A DNA stretch of 28,061 nt from Firmicutes bacterium UBA5010 (GCA_002396645.1 DGYI01000003.1:14419-42479); one strand, 5' to 3'. Numbered from the stretch's first letter, positions 1 to 8,405 are shown. Made by a program: numbers and translations. Notes: generated by a model from the sequence alone, not told the origin.

Positions 1-5
1 CGTGC

Positions 6-1304
6 TTATTTTTTATTTAAAAGAGTTCTGATATCTCCTATTAGATATAATGAGCCTACACAAGCCATGCACTCATCCTTGCCGGCATTTTTTACAATAG
101 GAAGTATTTTTTCATAACTGTCCAAGGCTTCAACCTTAACAGATGAATTTTTCTCTTTGATAAGCTTAGCCAAGTCCGCAGCGTTTATTGCTCTTGGATT
201 ATTAGGAGTCAAGGTATAAATTTCTTTTGATATATCTGTGAGATAATCTATAATCATTTCAGGGTGCTTATCCTTTAGCATTCCATAAAATAATATTATT
301 TTTTTATCAGGGAAATATCTTTTTACAGCTTTTGAAAAATATTCAACTCCGTTAATATTATGTCCTCCATCTAATATGATTATAGGATTCTTCTGAATTA
401 TTTCAAAGCGTCCGGCAAATTTGCAGCTTAACAATCCCTGTCTTATACTTTCCTCTGTTATATTAAAGCCCTTTTCTTTGAGAACTTCCAAAACCTTCAA
501 CACTGTTAGGCAGTTGTATATTTGATGCTCTCCCAAGAGATTTATTTTAAAGTTTTCTAAGTCAAATACAGACTTATTTGAATAACTTAAGATTTGTCCG
601 TCTATATCCGTACTGATTAAGCGGATATCGTCTTTATCTGTCAAATGAATCCTTGAATTTTTTAATTTTGCCTGTTCACAGACTACATCAACTATATTTT
701 TTTCTTGAGGATAAATTACAACATCATTGTTTTCCTTTATTATTCCTGCTTTTTCATAGGCTATTTTTTCAAGAGTATCACCCAGATATTCTGTATGGTC
801 ATAGCTTATTGACGTTATAACTGAAATTAAAGACTTACTTATAGCATTTGTAGCATCAAACCTTCCGCCCAATCCTACCTCTAAAACTAAAAAATCAATA
901 TTTTGCTCTTCAAAATATTTAAAGCCTATAGCTGTTACTATTTCAAACTCTGTAGGATGATTAAATCCTTCCTTAACCATTATATCGACTTTTTCTTTAA
1001 CAAGCGCAGTTATTCTTCCAAGAGAGTCTTTATCTATGTGTTCTTTATTTATTTGTATTCTTTCAGTGAATTCCTCTAAATATGGACTTATAAACAATCC
1101 TACCTTGTACCCGCTTGCCATCAATACATCGTGGGTCATATTGCTTGTAGAGCCCTTCCCGTTAGTCCCGGCAATATGTATTATTTTGTACTTATCTTGA
1201 GGATTGCCCAAAAGCTCTGTAAGCTTTTTTATGTTTTCAAGGCCGAGCTTTGAACCGAATTTGTAAGTATCACTTATATATTTTAATGCTTCATTGTAAT
1301 TCAT
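6..1304 (-). CDS. folC: Folylpolyglutamate synthase / dihydrofolate synthase
   Basis: A 432-residue cytoplasmic ligase of the Mur-ligase-like FolC family, which adds glutamate to (dihydro)folates using ATP. The N-terminal P-loop HIAGTNGKGSTS (about residues 43-54) is the family hallmark. Also visible are the LVLEVGLGGRFDATN segment, the SYDHTEYLG segment with its metal/phosphate-site histidine, and the ILDGGHN motif that opens the C-terminal glutamate-ligase domain. Length is normal for the family. The ATG at 1304 is preceded on the minus strand by AAAGGAGGTC at good spacing. The gene runs divergently from the cobalamin-transport operon and its end lies at the window edge, so any downstream partner is unseen. 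FolC versus FPGS-only activity cannot be decided from sequence alone. Confidence 0.95.
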   Translation of the reverse strand: MNYNEALKYISDTYKFGSKLGLENIKKLTELLGNPQDKYKIIHIAGTNGKGSTSNMTHDVLMASGYKVGLFISPYLEEFTERIQINKEHIDKDSLGRITALVKEKVDIMVKEGFNHPTEFEIVTAIGFKYFEEQNIDFLVLEVGLGGRFDATNAISKSLISVITSISYDHTEYLGDTLEKIAYEKAGIIKENNDVVIYPQEKNIVDVVCEQAKLKNSRIHLTDKDDIRLISTDIDGQILSYSNKSVFDLENFKINLLGEHQIYNCLTVLKVLEVLKEKGFNITEESIRQGLLSCKFAGRFEIIQKNPIIILDGGHNINGVEYFSKAVKRYFPDKKIILFYGMLKDKHPEMIIDYLTDISKEIYTLTPNNPRAINAADLAKLIKEKNSSVKVEALDSYEKILPIVKNAGKDECMACVGSLYLIGDIRTLLNKK

Positions 1305-1469
1305 TTTGTGTCAATGACCTCCTTTATACAAATAGTCCTGATTATTTGCATTATTTATTTGAAGCTTAAATCCTATTTCTTCTTATTTATGATAGAACAA
1401 TAAGAACAGATTTGCAAATAGTTTTTTTAAAAAGTAAATCAGATGACATCTTTAGTCAAAAAAATGTTA

Positions 1470-1498
1470 TTGCAAAAGAGTTGAAATTATGATATCCT
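1470..1498 (+). promoter_or_regulatory. Possible sigma-A promoter of the B12-uptake operon
   Basis: TTGCAA at 1470-1475 and TATCCT at 1493-1498 are separated by 17 bases and lie just upstream of the cobalamin riboswitch. The -10 box is imperfect. The call rests mainly on spacing and position. The rest of 1305-1469 shows no gene or clear element. Confidence 0.4.
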
Positions 1499-1509
1499 TT
1501 AAATGAATT

Positions 1510-1735
1510 TAATAGTTTTAGGCGTTATAAATATGTTTAAGAACATATTAACATAATAGGGAAAATGGTAAAAGCCATTGCAGCCCCCGCTACTGTAAGT
1601 GAGTACGAATTTTACAGATCCACTGTTTAAATAATTAAATTATTTGGAACGGGAAGGGTAAAATGAGGATGATACACAAGCCAGGAGACCTACCTGAAAC
1701 AAGAGTTTAGCCTTCGGTGGGAGGGTGATGAATCA
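1510..1735 (+). promoter_or_regulatory. Cobalamin (B12) riboswitch
   Basis: The leader contains the conserved pieces of the adenosylcobalamin-class aptamer in the right order. A short stem ATGGTAAAAGCCAT is followed by GCAGCCCCCGCTACTGTAA (about 1580-1598), the GC-rich core segment ending in the ACTGTAA motif. The B12-box-like AAGCCAGGAGACC lies at 1678-1690, and CTTCGGTGGGAGGGTG follows at about 1712-1727. It sits directly before a BtuF-like lipoprotein gene, the usual place for this regulator, which lowers expression when cobalamin is plentiful. Boundaries are approximate because the closing P1 helix was not folded computationally. Confidence 0.93.
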
Positions 1736-1752
1736 GCTTGTTCAGAGCATTT

Positions 1753-1774
1753 ATCCTAACCGAAAGGTTAGGAT
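1753..1774 (+). terminator. Expression-platform hairpin of the cobalamin riboswitch
   Basis: A perfect 9-bp stem (ATCCTAACC / GGTTAGGAT) capped by a GAAA tetraloop lies between the aptamer and the ribosome site GAGGAGG at 1784-1790. The downstream U tract is weak (TATTTATTAG), so it may be a poor intrinsic terminator or a structure that affects ribosome access. The mechanism is inferred from position only. Confidence 0.5.
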
Positions 1775-1799
1775 TATTTATTAGAGGAGGATAATATAA

Positions 1800-2789
1800 A
1801 TGTTTAAAACAAAAAAAATATTAAGCTTATTGCTTGTTGCCTTGATGATTTTTTCCTTTACAGCATGCGCTAAAGACAAAAATGAGGTTCCGGCATCAGG
1901 CAATGATAATTTAAACGATAAAGTAAATGAGGATTCAAATAACAACTCAAGTGATGATGAGAATACCATATATCCGTTTAAATTTACAGATGATTCCGGT
2001 AAGGAAATTCTTTTAGAAAAGGCACCGGAAAAGATAGCTTCAGGGGCGCCCTCTATAACTGAAACTGTGTATGCAGTCGGCGCAGGAGACAAATTAATAG
2101 GTGTCACGGAATATTGCAACTATCCTGAGGAAGCTAAGCTAAAAGAGACTATAGGAGGATATTCCGGTCCGAATGTAGAAAAAATTATAGAATTAGGTAC
2201 AGATTTATTTATAACTGACTATGTAGCTGATGACGTTAAAAAGACTTTAGAGGATGCGGGAGTAATTGTAGTTGTTATGGCTACTAAAAATTATGAAGAT
2301 GTATTCTACAAAATATCACTAATGGGTGATATTTTGGATAAAAAACAGGATGCCGGCAGTCTTTTAGCTTCAATGAGAAGCAGACAGGATGCTATTCTAA
2401 ACACTGTTAATGGACTTAAAAGTAAGAAGGTATTTTATGAGGTATGGCATGATCCTCTTATGAGCTCGGGACCTGGCAGTTTTGTAGATGAAATAATTAA
2501 GATGTGCGGTTCGGAGAATATAGCGGGTGATGCAGAATCTGCATATCCTGAATTTAGTGTGGAAAAGTTGATTGAAAGAAATCCGGAGGTTTATTTAACA
2601 GCAGATGATGGAATGAAAACTGTTGAAGATATAAAAGCAAGAACAGGTTATGATCAGATAGATGCAGTTAAAAACGACAGAATTTACTTTTTAGATGGTG
2701 ATGTTATATCAAGACCGGGACCGAGAATAGTTGAAGCACTTGAAATTATAGCTGAAGCTATATATTCGGAAGTATTTAAGGGCAAATAG
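1800..2789 (+). CDS. Cobalamin ABC transporter substrate-binding lipoprotein (BtuF-like)
   Basis: A 329-residue extracytoplasmic lipoprotein. The N-terminus has two lysines, a hydrophobic core and a lipobox ending FTAC, so Cys23 is the likely lipidated residue. A low-complexity Asn/Ser/Asp linker (about 30-58) follows, then a FecB/BtuF-type periplasmic-binding fold. The segment from ASGAPSITETVYAVGAGDKL through YCNYPEEAKL is typical of the BtuF/FhuD group. Ligand assignment to cobalamin rests on the riboswitch directly upstream and the permease and ATPase directly downstream; the fold alone would also fit siderophores. Start: ATG at 1800, seven bases or so after GAGGAGG. Confidence 0.88.
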   Translation: MFKTKKILSLLLVALMIFSFTACAKDKNEVPASGNDNLNDKVNEDSNNNSSDDENTIYPFKFTDDSGKEILLEKAPEKIASGAPSITETVYAVGAGDKLIGVTEYCNYPEEAKLKETIGGYSGPNVEKIIELGTDLFITDYVADDVKKTLEDAGVIVVVMATKNYEDVFYKISLMGDILDKKQDAGSLLASMRSRQDAILNTVNGLKSKKVFYEVWHDPLMSSGPGSFVDEIIKMCGSENIAGDAESAYPEFSVEKLIERNPEVYLTADDGMKTVEDIKARTGYDQIDAVKNDRIYFLDGDVISRPGPRIVEALEIIAEAIYSEVFKGK

Positions 2790-2799
2790 TTATAGCTTG

Positions 2800-2840
2800 T
2801 TATAAGCTATTAATTAACTCCCTATTCGAATAGCTTATAA
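2800..2840 (+). repeat. Inverted repeat after the btuF-like gene
   Basis: TTATAAGCTATT (2800-2811) and AATAGCTTATAA (2829-2840) are a perfect 12-bp inverted repeat with a 17-base loop, starting 10 bases after the stop codon. There is no T run, so it looks more like an mRNA-end or processing structure than a full terminator. Confidence 0.6.
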
Positions 2841-2860
2841 CTAATTATATATATTTGTAG

Positions 2861-2893
2861 ATAAACAATAGATTTTGCTCGTCTATTGTTTAT
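2861..2893 (+). terminator. Hairpin / possible partial terminator between btuF-like and btuC-like genes
   Basis: ATAAACAATAGA (2861-2872) pairs perfectly with TCTATTGTTTAT (2882-2893) around a 9-base loop, followed by an AT-rich but not T-pure tail (TTATATTTAAAT). It could cut readthrough from the lipoprotein gene into the permease gene so that the binding protein is made in excess, a common pattern in ABC uptake operons. A smaller hairpin, TCAAGC-GAA-GCTTGA, follows at 2955-2969. Confidence 0.5.
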
Positions 2894-3024
2894 TTATATT
2901 TAAATATACTTTCTATGGCAAAAAATACATTTTTGAGGTATAATATGAAAAGGTTCAAGCGAAGCTTGAGACTGTGCATATTTAGAATATAAAAGCTTAA
3001 TGAGAGGCTGAAAAGGTTGGAAAA

Positions 3025-4053
3025 ATGAAAAAAAATGTTGGCAAAATTTTGATTGCTTCTACAATAATTCTTTTACTTGTTGTAATTGTTTGCTGCTGTA
3101 TCGGAGCGGTAAATATAAAAATCAGCGAAGCCTTTAAAATTTTAATTAATAAAATTTTTAATATAAATATTGATATAAGCGAGATAAAAACCTCATCACA
3201 GACCATAATATGGAAAATAAGATTTCCGAGGATATTAGTTGCTTTGCTGGTTGGAGGAACTCTTTCTGTGGCCGGTGCAACATATCAGGGTTTATTAAAA
3301 AATCCTATGGCTGACCCTTATGTAATTGGAGTATCTTCAGGAGCGGCTTTCGGGGCAGCGATAGGCATATCCTCTAAAATTATATTTAATTTTTTGGGAT
3401 TATCCTTTACTTCAATTATGGCGTTTACATGTGCCGTGATTGTTATGCTGATTGTATACAGAATTGCTAAAATAGGCAATAAAGTTCCTATTACAACACT
3501 TTTATTAAGCGGTATAGCTATAGGGAATTTCCTTACTGCATTTACATCACTTATAATGATATTTTCGGGAGACGATTTAAATAAAATATTTTTTTGGACT
3601 ATGGGATCTTTTTCAGGTAAGGGCTGGGAACAGCTATTTTCTGTACTTCCTTATATAGCAATCGGAATCGCAATAATTTATTTTTATTCCAGGGATTTGA
3701 ATATAATACTCTTAGGAGAAGATACGGCGAGCAATCTTGGTGTTAATGTGGAAAGAGTGAAAAAGATACTTCTTGTTACAAGCACGATAATTACGGCAGC
3801 AGTCGTATCGGTATCAGGTATAATTGGTTTTATAGGGCTTATTATACCTCATATAGCAAGAATGATTGTCGGGCCTGATAATAAAGCTTTAATTCCCACA
3901 TCGTTTGTTTTTGGTGCTATATTGCTTGTAATTTGCGATACTATAGCCAGAAGTATCTTATCTCAGGAAATTCCTGTAGGACTGATAACTTCAATACTTG
4001 GCGGACCGTTTTTTGTATATTTGTTAAGAAACAAAAAAAGAGAAATAAACTAA
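3025..4053 (+). CDS. Cobalamin/iron-complex ABC transporter permease (BtuC/FecCD family)
   Basis: A 342-residue polytopic membrane protein of the FecCD family, the transmembrane subunit of type II ABC importers. The family-typical run IRFPRILVALLVGGTLSVAG is followed by GLLKNPMADPYVIGVSSGAA near residues 90-110. The cytoplasmic coupling region GFIGLIIPHIARMIVGPDNK lies near residue 270 and the C-terminus is GGPFFVYLLRN. Alternating hydrophobic segments fit about ten membrane helices. It sits between the binding lipoprotein and the ATPase and would form the (BtuC)2(BtuD)2 channel. The 235-base gap from the lipoprotein gene contains two hairpins. The ribosome site before ATG 3025 is weak (AAAAGGTTGG). 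Confidence 0.9.
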   Translation: MKKNVGKILIASTIILLLVVIVCCCIGAVNIKISEAFKILINKIFNINIDISEIKTSSQTIIWKIRFPRILVALLVGGTLSVAGATYQGLLKNPMADPYVIGVSSGAAFGAAIGISSKIIFNFLGLSFTSIMAFTCAVIVMLIVYRIAKIGNKVPITTLLLSGIAIGNFLTAFTSLIMIFSGDDLNKIFFWTMGSFSGKGWEQLFSVLPYIAIGIAIIYFYSRDLNIILLGEDTASNLGVNVERVKKILLVTSTIITAAVVSVSGIIGFIGLIIPHIARMIVGPDNKALIPTSFVFGAILLVICDTIARSILSQEIPVGLITSILGGPFFVYLLRNKKREIN

Positions 4054-4086
4054 TTATATCGGAAATAAAAAAGGTGAAATAACACT

Positions 4087-5382
4087 ATGGAACTAAAAGA
4101 AAAAATGGATAAAAAGCTGTGCTCTGATTCAGATAATGATATGGGCATAAATATAATAGAAATAAAAAGTATCACAGTTAAATACGGTGATTATGAGGTT
4201 TTGCATGATATAAGCTTTAATATAAAAAAGGGTGAATTTACAAGCATAATAGGACCTAACGGAGCGGGGAAATCTACGATTTTAAAGGCTATAATGAAAA
4301 ATATAGACTTATCCTCCGGAGATATCAGCATCAAGGGAAAAAGCATTAAGGAAATGAGCCATAAACAAAAAGCTTGTATAATCGGATTCGTTCCTCAGGA
4401 ATTCAGCATATCATTTGATTTTACCGTATATGATATAGTCGCTATGGGGAGAAATCCTTATTTAGCAAAATTAAAAAAATCAAAATATGATGATAACAAA
4501 ATAATTGAGGAATCTTTGAAAAAAACAAATACATATGAATTTAAGGATAAGTATTTCAATAGCTTAAGCGGAGGCGAGAAGCAAAGAGTAATAATAGCCA
4601 GAGCTTTGGCACAGCAGCCGGAAATCCTCATACTGGATGAAGCAACCTCAAGTTTGGATATACATCATCAATTGGATATATTAGAGCTCATACATTCATT
4701 AAACCGCGAGGATGGTCTAAGCGTTGTTACTATAATGCATGACCTTAATTTAGCCTCGAGATTCAGCGATAAAATTGTACTTCTGAGTAAAAACGGCATA
4801 GTTAAGCAGGGTAAACCGAGTGAGGTCATAGAAGAAAATGTTTTAAAAAGTGTTTATGACATGGATATGGTAGTAAGAGAAAATAAGCTTTTATCATATA
4901 CAGAAATAATACCTCTAAGGATAAGAAAATCAAAGGATAACAAAGATACTAAGGTTCACATTATATGTGGAGGCGGAACGGGAGAATATATCTTGCAAAA
5001 GCTTTATTCCGAGAGATATAAAATAAGCTGTGGAATTCTGATTGAGGGAGACAGTGATTTAGATTTGTGCAAAAGCTTAAATCTGGATTTTGTTGCAGAA
5101 AATCCTTTTTCAAAATTCAGTGAAGCTAATATTGCAAAAAATAAGGCTTTTATTAATAATAGTGATATTATAATATTAACTGATGTTGCAGTAGGATATG
5201 GAAATTTTGATAATATAAAAATGATTGAAAATATAAGAGATAAAAAAATTATAATTCTTCATAGTGTAAACAGAGATTTTGTAAGCGGCGAATATGAAAA
5301 GATATTAGAGAAACTTGTAAAATACGATAATGTCAAGTATGCCATGAACTTAAAGGAGCTTTTTAATTTTTTAAGTGAGTGA
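4087..5382 (+). CDS. Cobalamin/iron-complex ABC transporter ATPase with C-terminal extension (BtuD/FecE-like)
   Basis: A 431-residue ATP-binding subunit. The nucleotide-binding domain occupies about residues 24-260, with Walker A GPNGAGKST (56-64), signature LSGGEKQR (160-167), Walker B ILILDEATS (180-188) and the switch histidine in IMHDLN. That accounts for a normal FecE/BtuD ATPase of about 260 residues. A separate domain of about 140 residues follows (289-431). It begins VHIICGGGTGEYIL and reads like a Rossmann-type fold with a glycine-rich loop, then GILIEGDSDLDL, ENPFSKFSEANI and DVAVGYGNFDN. From memory, similar extensions occur on other clostridial and archaeal ATPases of this group; their job is not clear to me. 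It is not the CbiZ amidohydrolase as far as I can tell. A second frame overlaps its 3' end but probably starts later. Confidence 0.9.
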   Translation: MELKEKMDKKLCSDSDNDMGINIIEIKSITVKYGDYEVLHDISFNIKKGEFTSIIGPNGAGKSTILKAIMKNIDLSSGDISIKGKSIKEMSHKQKACIIGFVPQEFSISFDFTVYDIVAMGRNPYLAKLKKSKYDDNKIIEESLKKTNTYEFKDKYFNSLSGGEKQRVIIARALAQQPEILILDEATSSLDIHHQLDILELIHSLNREDGLSVVTIMHDLNLASRFSDKIVLLSKNGIVKQGKPSEVIEENVLKSVYDMDMVVRENKLLSYTEIIPLRIRKSKDNKDTKVHIICGGGTGEYILQKLYSERYKISCGILIEGDSDLDLCKSLNLDFVAENPFSKFSEANIAKNKAFINNSDIIILTDVAVGYGNFDNIKMIENIRDKKIIILHSVNRDFVSGEYEKILEKLVKYDNVKYAMNLKELFNFLSE

Positions 5383-5422
5383 TATTAAGATTCAAAGAAT
5401 TAATATTGGAGAGATACAAATA

Positions 5423-6277
5423 ATGATAAAAACAGTTCAAAAATTAGAAGAAGTGATAGATTTTGCGTGGGAATTGAGTCAAGATAAACTTTATGCTAGT
5501 TATCCAAGGTTAACTTCAGCAGAAAAGCTTGAAAAAGAGATTGAAAAGGCTATAAATAATGAAAAATTTAATATAATAGCATACTATCAACAGGATGTAC
5601 TGTCCGGTGTTTGTTTTTATTTTTGGGAGACTGATGAAAGACATGCACAGACGGTAGGATTTTTAATAAAAGGAGACTATGGTAAAATTGCAGATGAGTT
5701 TATTGCTTATATAAGCGAACAATTGCCGGGATATGAGCTATTCATAGGGGTTCCTCTTACTAATAAAAATGCAAATGAATATTTTAGGGAAAAGAATATT
5801 GAGTGTGTTGAAGATAGCATCGTTACAAGAATATGTAATTTAGAACAGCATACAAATCAAAGATATGATTATATAGAGAAAATTAATAAGGATAATTTTG
5901 AAGAATATGCCTTGTTCCATGACAGATATGCTATTCCCCTAGGAATGTATTTTGACAGCAAAAATTTGCTAAAAGTGATACAACACTTTAGAATATTTGC
6001 TTTTAAACAAGATGGAGCAACACATGGAAGTATTTTTGTTAATGCAGATAAAGAAATTTCAGATGTAGTTGGATTATTTATTGATAAAGAATATAAAAAT
6101 AAGGGCATAGAAGATATCTTAATAAATGAAATGCTTACGCAATTGTACAATGAATTTGGCACAGTAAAGGAAATATTATATTTTATTGATGAAGGCTCTG
6201 ATGATGAATTGAATATAGCATTAAGTTCAGGCTTTGAGATTAAGGAAAGATATAGATTATATAAATACATACTTTAA
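5423..6277 (+). CDS. GNAT-like acetyltransferase family protein
   Basis: A 284-residue soluble protein. The C-terminal third has the look of a GNAT domain: a beta strand and acceptor-loop region ISDVVGLFIDKEYKNKGIEDIL (split here as VVGLFID then KEYKNKGI), a helix, then NIALSSGFEIKERYRLYKYIL, the usual closing strands. The N-terminal half may be a second, degenerate GNAT-like repeat. An in-frame GTG at 5375 overlaps the ATPase stop, but ATG 5423 has a purine-rich site (GGAGAG at 5408-5413) at good spacing, so I use 5423. It is last in the riboswitch-led operon before a strong terminator. Its substrate and any tie to cobalamin are unknown, and the family call is by pattern only. Confidence 0.6.
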   Translation: MIKTVQKLEEVIDFAWELSQDKLYASYPRLTSAEKLEKEIEKAINNEKFNIIAYYQQDVLSGVCFYFWETDERHAQTVGFLIKGDYGKIADEFIAYISEQLPGYELFIGVPLTNKNANEYFREKNIECVEDSIVTRICNLEQHTNQRYDYIEKINKDNFEEYALFHDRYAIPLGMYFDSKNLLKVIQHFRIFAFKQDGATHGSIFVNADKEISDVVGLFIDKEYKNKGIEDILINEMLTQLYNEFGTVKEILYFIDEGSDDELNIALSSGFEIKERYRLYKYIL

Positions 6278-6285
6278 GAAATTAA

Positions 6286-6324
6286 AAAATAGACAAGACT
6301 CTAATTGTAGAGCTTGTCTATTTT
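6286..6324. terminator. Bidirectional terminator between the GNAT-like and LysR genes
   Basis: AAAATAGACAAG pairs with CTTGTCTATTTT, extended inward by a 5-bp helix (CTCTA/TAGAG) after one bulged A at 6298, with loop ATTG. A and T runs flank both sides, so it can end transcription from the plus-strand B12 operon and from the minus-strand hom-dxr-LysR genes. Confidence 0.85.
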
Positions 6325-6329
6325 AATTT

Positions 6330-7223
6330 CTATGCTACGCAGTTCAGACATTTTGTAAACTTTAAAAAATGTGATACAACATTTTCATGGCTATTTGTTT
6401 TTTCTTTATTAAAAACCATATTTATTTCATAATCCAGATTGAAATTCTCGATTTCAATTATTTTCAATTGATTTGAATTAATCTCATTTCGTACCGACAG
6501 ATAAGGTAAAAATGCTATTTGCTTTCCTTCCAATAATAAGGTTTTTATTGATTCTATAGAATTTAAAGTATACGATGACAGATTATTAGGACTTATATCA
6601 TTTTCTTTTATATATTCATCAAACAGCTGTCTTATACTGAAATTTTCTGACAGTGCGAGTATTGGAATATTTGATATATCTTTTGTTGTAATCTTATCAT
6701 TTACCCTAAAATCCTTTGAACCTACAGCTACGATTTTGTCAATTCTGAATGTTTTGCTTATAAGGCTGTCATCATGTGTATTTCCTACTATGAATCCTAT
6801 ATCTGCCTGATTTTGTTTTATTTTATCCTCAACCTCAAGCTCGGGCATCAAAGAAAGATTGAAGCTGTATGAAGGCAAGGTTCTTTTTGCTTTTTTGAGC
6901 GGGCAGGGCAAACCGTAAATTCCTGCTTCCGGAACAGAGCAAACATTCACTGTTGAATTATATTTTTTAAGGGAATCTAAATCCTCTATTAAATTATCAT
7001 AAATTTGAGTAAATTGTATAGAGTAGTTTTGCATTATTTTTCCCGCTTGTGTCAGCTCAATTCCTTTATTTGAACGCTCAAACAGCTTTGCTCCCAGGCT
7101 TTCCTCCAATTTGTGCATTTGCTGACTTAATGCCGGTTGAGATATATGTGATTGTGAAGCTACCTTTGATATACTTTTTTCAACAGCTATTTTATTAAAA
7201 AGCTGCAAACTTTCTATATGCAT
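6330..7223 (-). CDS. LysR-family transcriptional regulator
   Basis: A 297-residue regulator. The N-terminal winged helix-turn-helix (about 1-60) has the LysR pattern: LQLFNKIAVEKSISKVASQS, then HISQPALSQQMHKLEESLG, then KLFERSNKGIELTQAG. The remaining ~210 residues form the periplasmic-binding-protein-like effector domain. The ATG at 7223 follows TAGGAGGT on the minus strand. It lies 9 bases after the dxr stop on the same strand and so is probably the last gene of a hom-dxr-LysR transcript. LysR genes are more often divergent from their targets, so this co-directional placement is not diagnostic. Effector and targets cannot be read from sequence. Confidence 0.92.
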   Translation of the reverse strand: MHIESLQLFNKIAVEKSISKVASQSHISQPALSQQMHKLEESLGAKLFERSNKGIELTQAGKIMQNYSIQFTQIYDNLIEDLDSLKKYNSTVNVCSVPEAGIYGLPCPLKKAKRTLPSYSFNLSLMPELEVEDKIKQNQADIGFIVGNTHDDSLISKTFRIDKIVAVGSKDFRVNDKITTKDISNIPILALSENFSIRQLFDEYIKENDISPNNLSSYTLNSIESIKTLLLEGKQIAFLPYLSVRNEINSNQLKIIEIENFNLDYEINMVFNKEKTNSHENVVSHFLKFTKCLNCVA

Positions 7224-7232
7224 AAATACCTC

Positions 7233-8405
7233 CTAGTTTATAATTGCACTAAGTTTACCGATCTTATTCTCGATTTGAATTTTTGTCCATAACTCCGCTT
7301 CTAAAATTGCATCTAATGAATCTAGGGCATTAGGCTTATGCTTTAACATAATAAGCTCGTTGATACGCGCAATATCTAAAAACCTAATTCTGCCTTGTAA
7401 AAATAAATCTACACTTGCTTCGTTTGCAGCATTTAAAACAGTAGGCATTGTACCCCCTATTTTTAATGCTGCGATAGCCAGACTTAAGCATCTGAATACC
7501 TCGGTATCAGGCTTTTCAAATGTGAGAGTTCCTATATCCGCAAGTGACAGAGATTTTAGTTTGTTTGAAATTCTATCGGGATAGAAAAGAGCATATTGTA
7601 TAGGAACTTTCATAGTTGGCCTTCCGAGTTGGGCAATAATCGAATGATCAATATATTCAACAGCAGAGTGAATAATGCTTTGCGGATGAACAACGACCTC
7701 GATTTTTTTTACAGGGACTCCGAATAAAAACTTTGCTTCGATGACTTCAAGACCTTTATTCATCAGTGTAGCAGAGTCTATGGTTATTTTCTTACCCATG
7801 GACCAATTTGGATGCTTTAAAGCCTCAGCTACAGTGACATTTTCAAGCTCATCAATTGTCTTGCCTCTAAAAGGGCCGCCTGAAGCTGTAATTATTATTT
7901 TATTAATCTCTTTATTTTTATTTGACATCAACGACTGAAAAATTGCACTGTGTTCACTGTCAATCGGCAATATGAGAGAATTATGTTTTTTGGCTAAACC
8001 CATTATATAATCACCGCCTGCTACAAGTGTTTCCTTATTAGCAAGCGCTATAGTTTTTCCAAGCTTAATTGCCTCTATTGTAGGTCTTAAACCTATCATT
8101 CCTAAAATGGCAGTAACGATTATATCTGCTTTGCTGTGAGTTGCAACTGAAATAAGTCCGCTTACTTTTGTAACTATTTCTGTTTTGCATCCTCTCGGCA
8201 ACAGATTCCTTAATTTTATGGCATTTATTTCATCCATAACTGCACAAATTTCAGGCTCAAACTCTAATATCTGATTTTTTAACAATTCTACATTGTTGTT
8301 GCCTGATATTGCACATACAGACAGTTTGTCCTTGTTTTCTCTGACAATATCCAATGTCTGTGTTCCTATTGAGCCGCTGGAGCCCAATATACTAATATAT
8401 TTCAT
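7233..8405 (-). CDS. dxr: 1-Deoxy-D-xylulose 5-phosphate reductoisomerase
   Basis: A 390-residue NADPH-dependent enzyme that converts DXP to 2-C-methyl-D-erythritol 4-phosphate in the MEP isoprenoid pathway. The nucleotide-binding loop ILGSSGSIGTQTLDIV is at the N-terminus. The metal and substrate residues are all present: DSEHSAIFQ, ITASGGPFRG, and HPNWSMGKKITIDSATLMNK ending in LEVIEA, which contain the counterparts of E. coli Ser186, His209, Trp212, Ser222, Asn227, Lys228 and Glu231. Length is normal. Its ATG shares one base with the hom stop codon (TAATG), suggesting translational coupling; a GAGGT site lies just upstream. In many Firmicutes dxr sits with cdsA and rseP, so pairing with hom is unusual. 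Whether another dxr exists in the genome is unknown. Confidence 0.95.
   Translation of the reverse strand: MKYISILGSSGSIGTQTLDIVRENKDKLSVCAISGNNNVELLKNQILEFEPEICAVMDEINAIKLRNLLPRGCKTEIVTKVSGLISVATHSKADIIVTAILGMIGLRPTIEAIKLGKTIALANKETLVAGGDYIMGLAKKHNSLILPIDSEHSAIFQSLMSNKNKEINKIIITASGGPFRGKTIDELENVTVAEALKHPNWSMGKKITIDSATLMNKGLEVIEAKFLFGVPVKKIEVVVHPQSIIHSAVEYIDHSIIAQLGRPTMKVPIQYALFYPDRISNKLKSLSLADIGTLTFEKPDTEVFRCLSLAIAALKIGGTMPTVLNAANEASVDLFLQGRIRFLDIARINELIMLKHKPNALDSLDAILEAELWTKIQIENKIGKLSAIIN

Noticed and set aside
2950..3020. A second cobalamin or other riboswitch before the permease gene
   Set aside because: Only a 6-bp hairpin is present, with no B12 box or other recognisable aptamer motif.
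4954..5382. CbiZ adenosylcobinamide amidohydrolase fused to the ATPase
   Set aside because: CbiZ is longer and the ICGGGTGE and GDSDL pattern does not resemble it to me.
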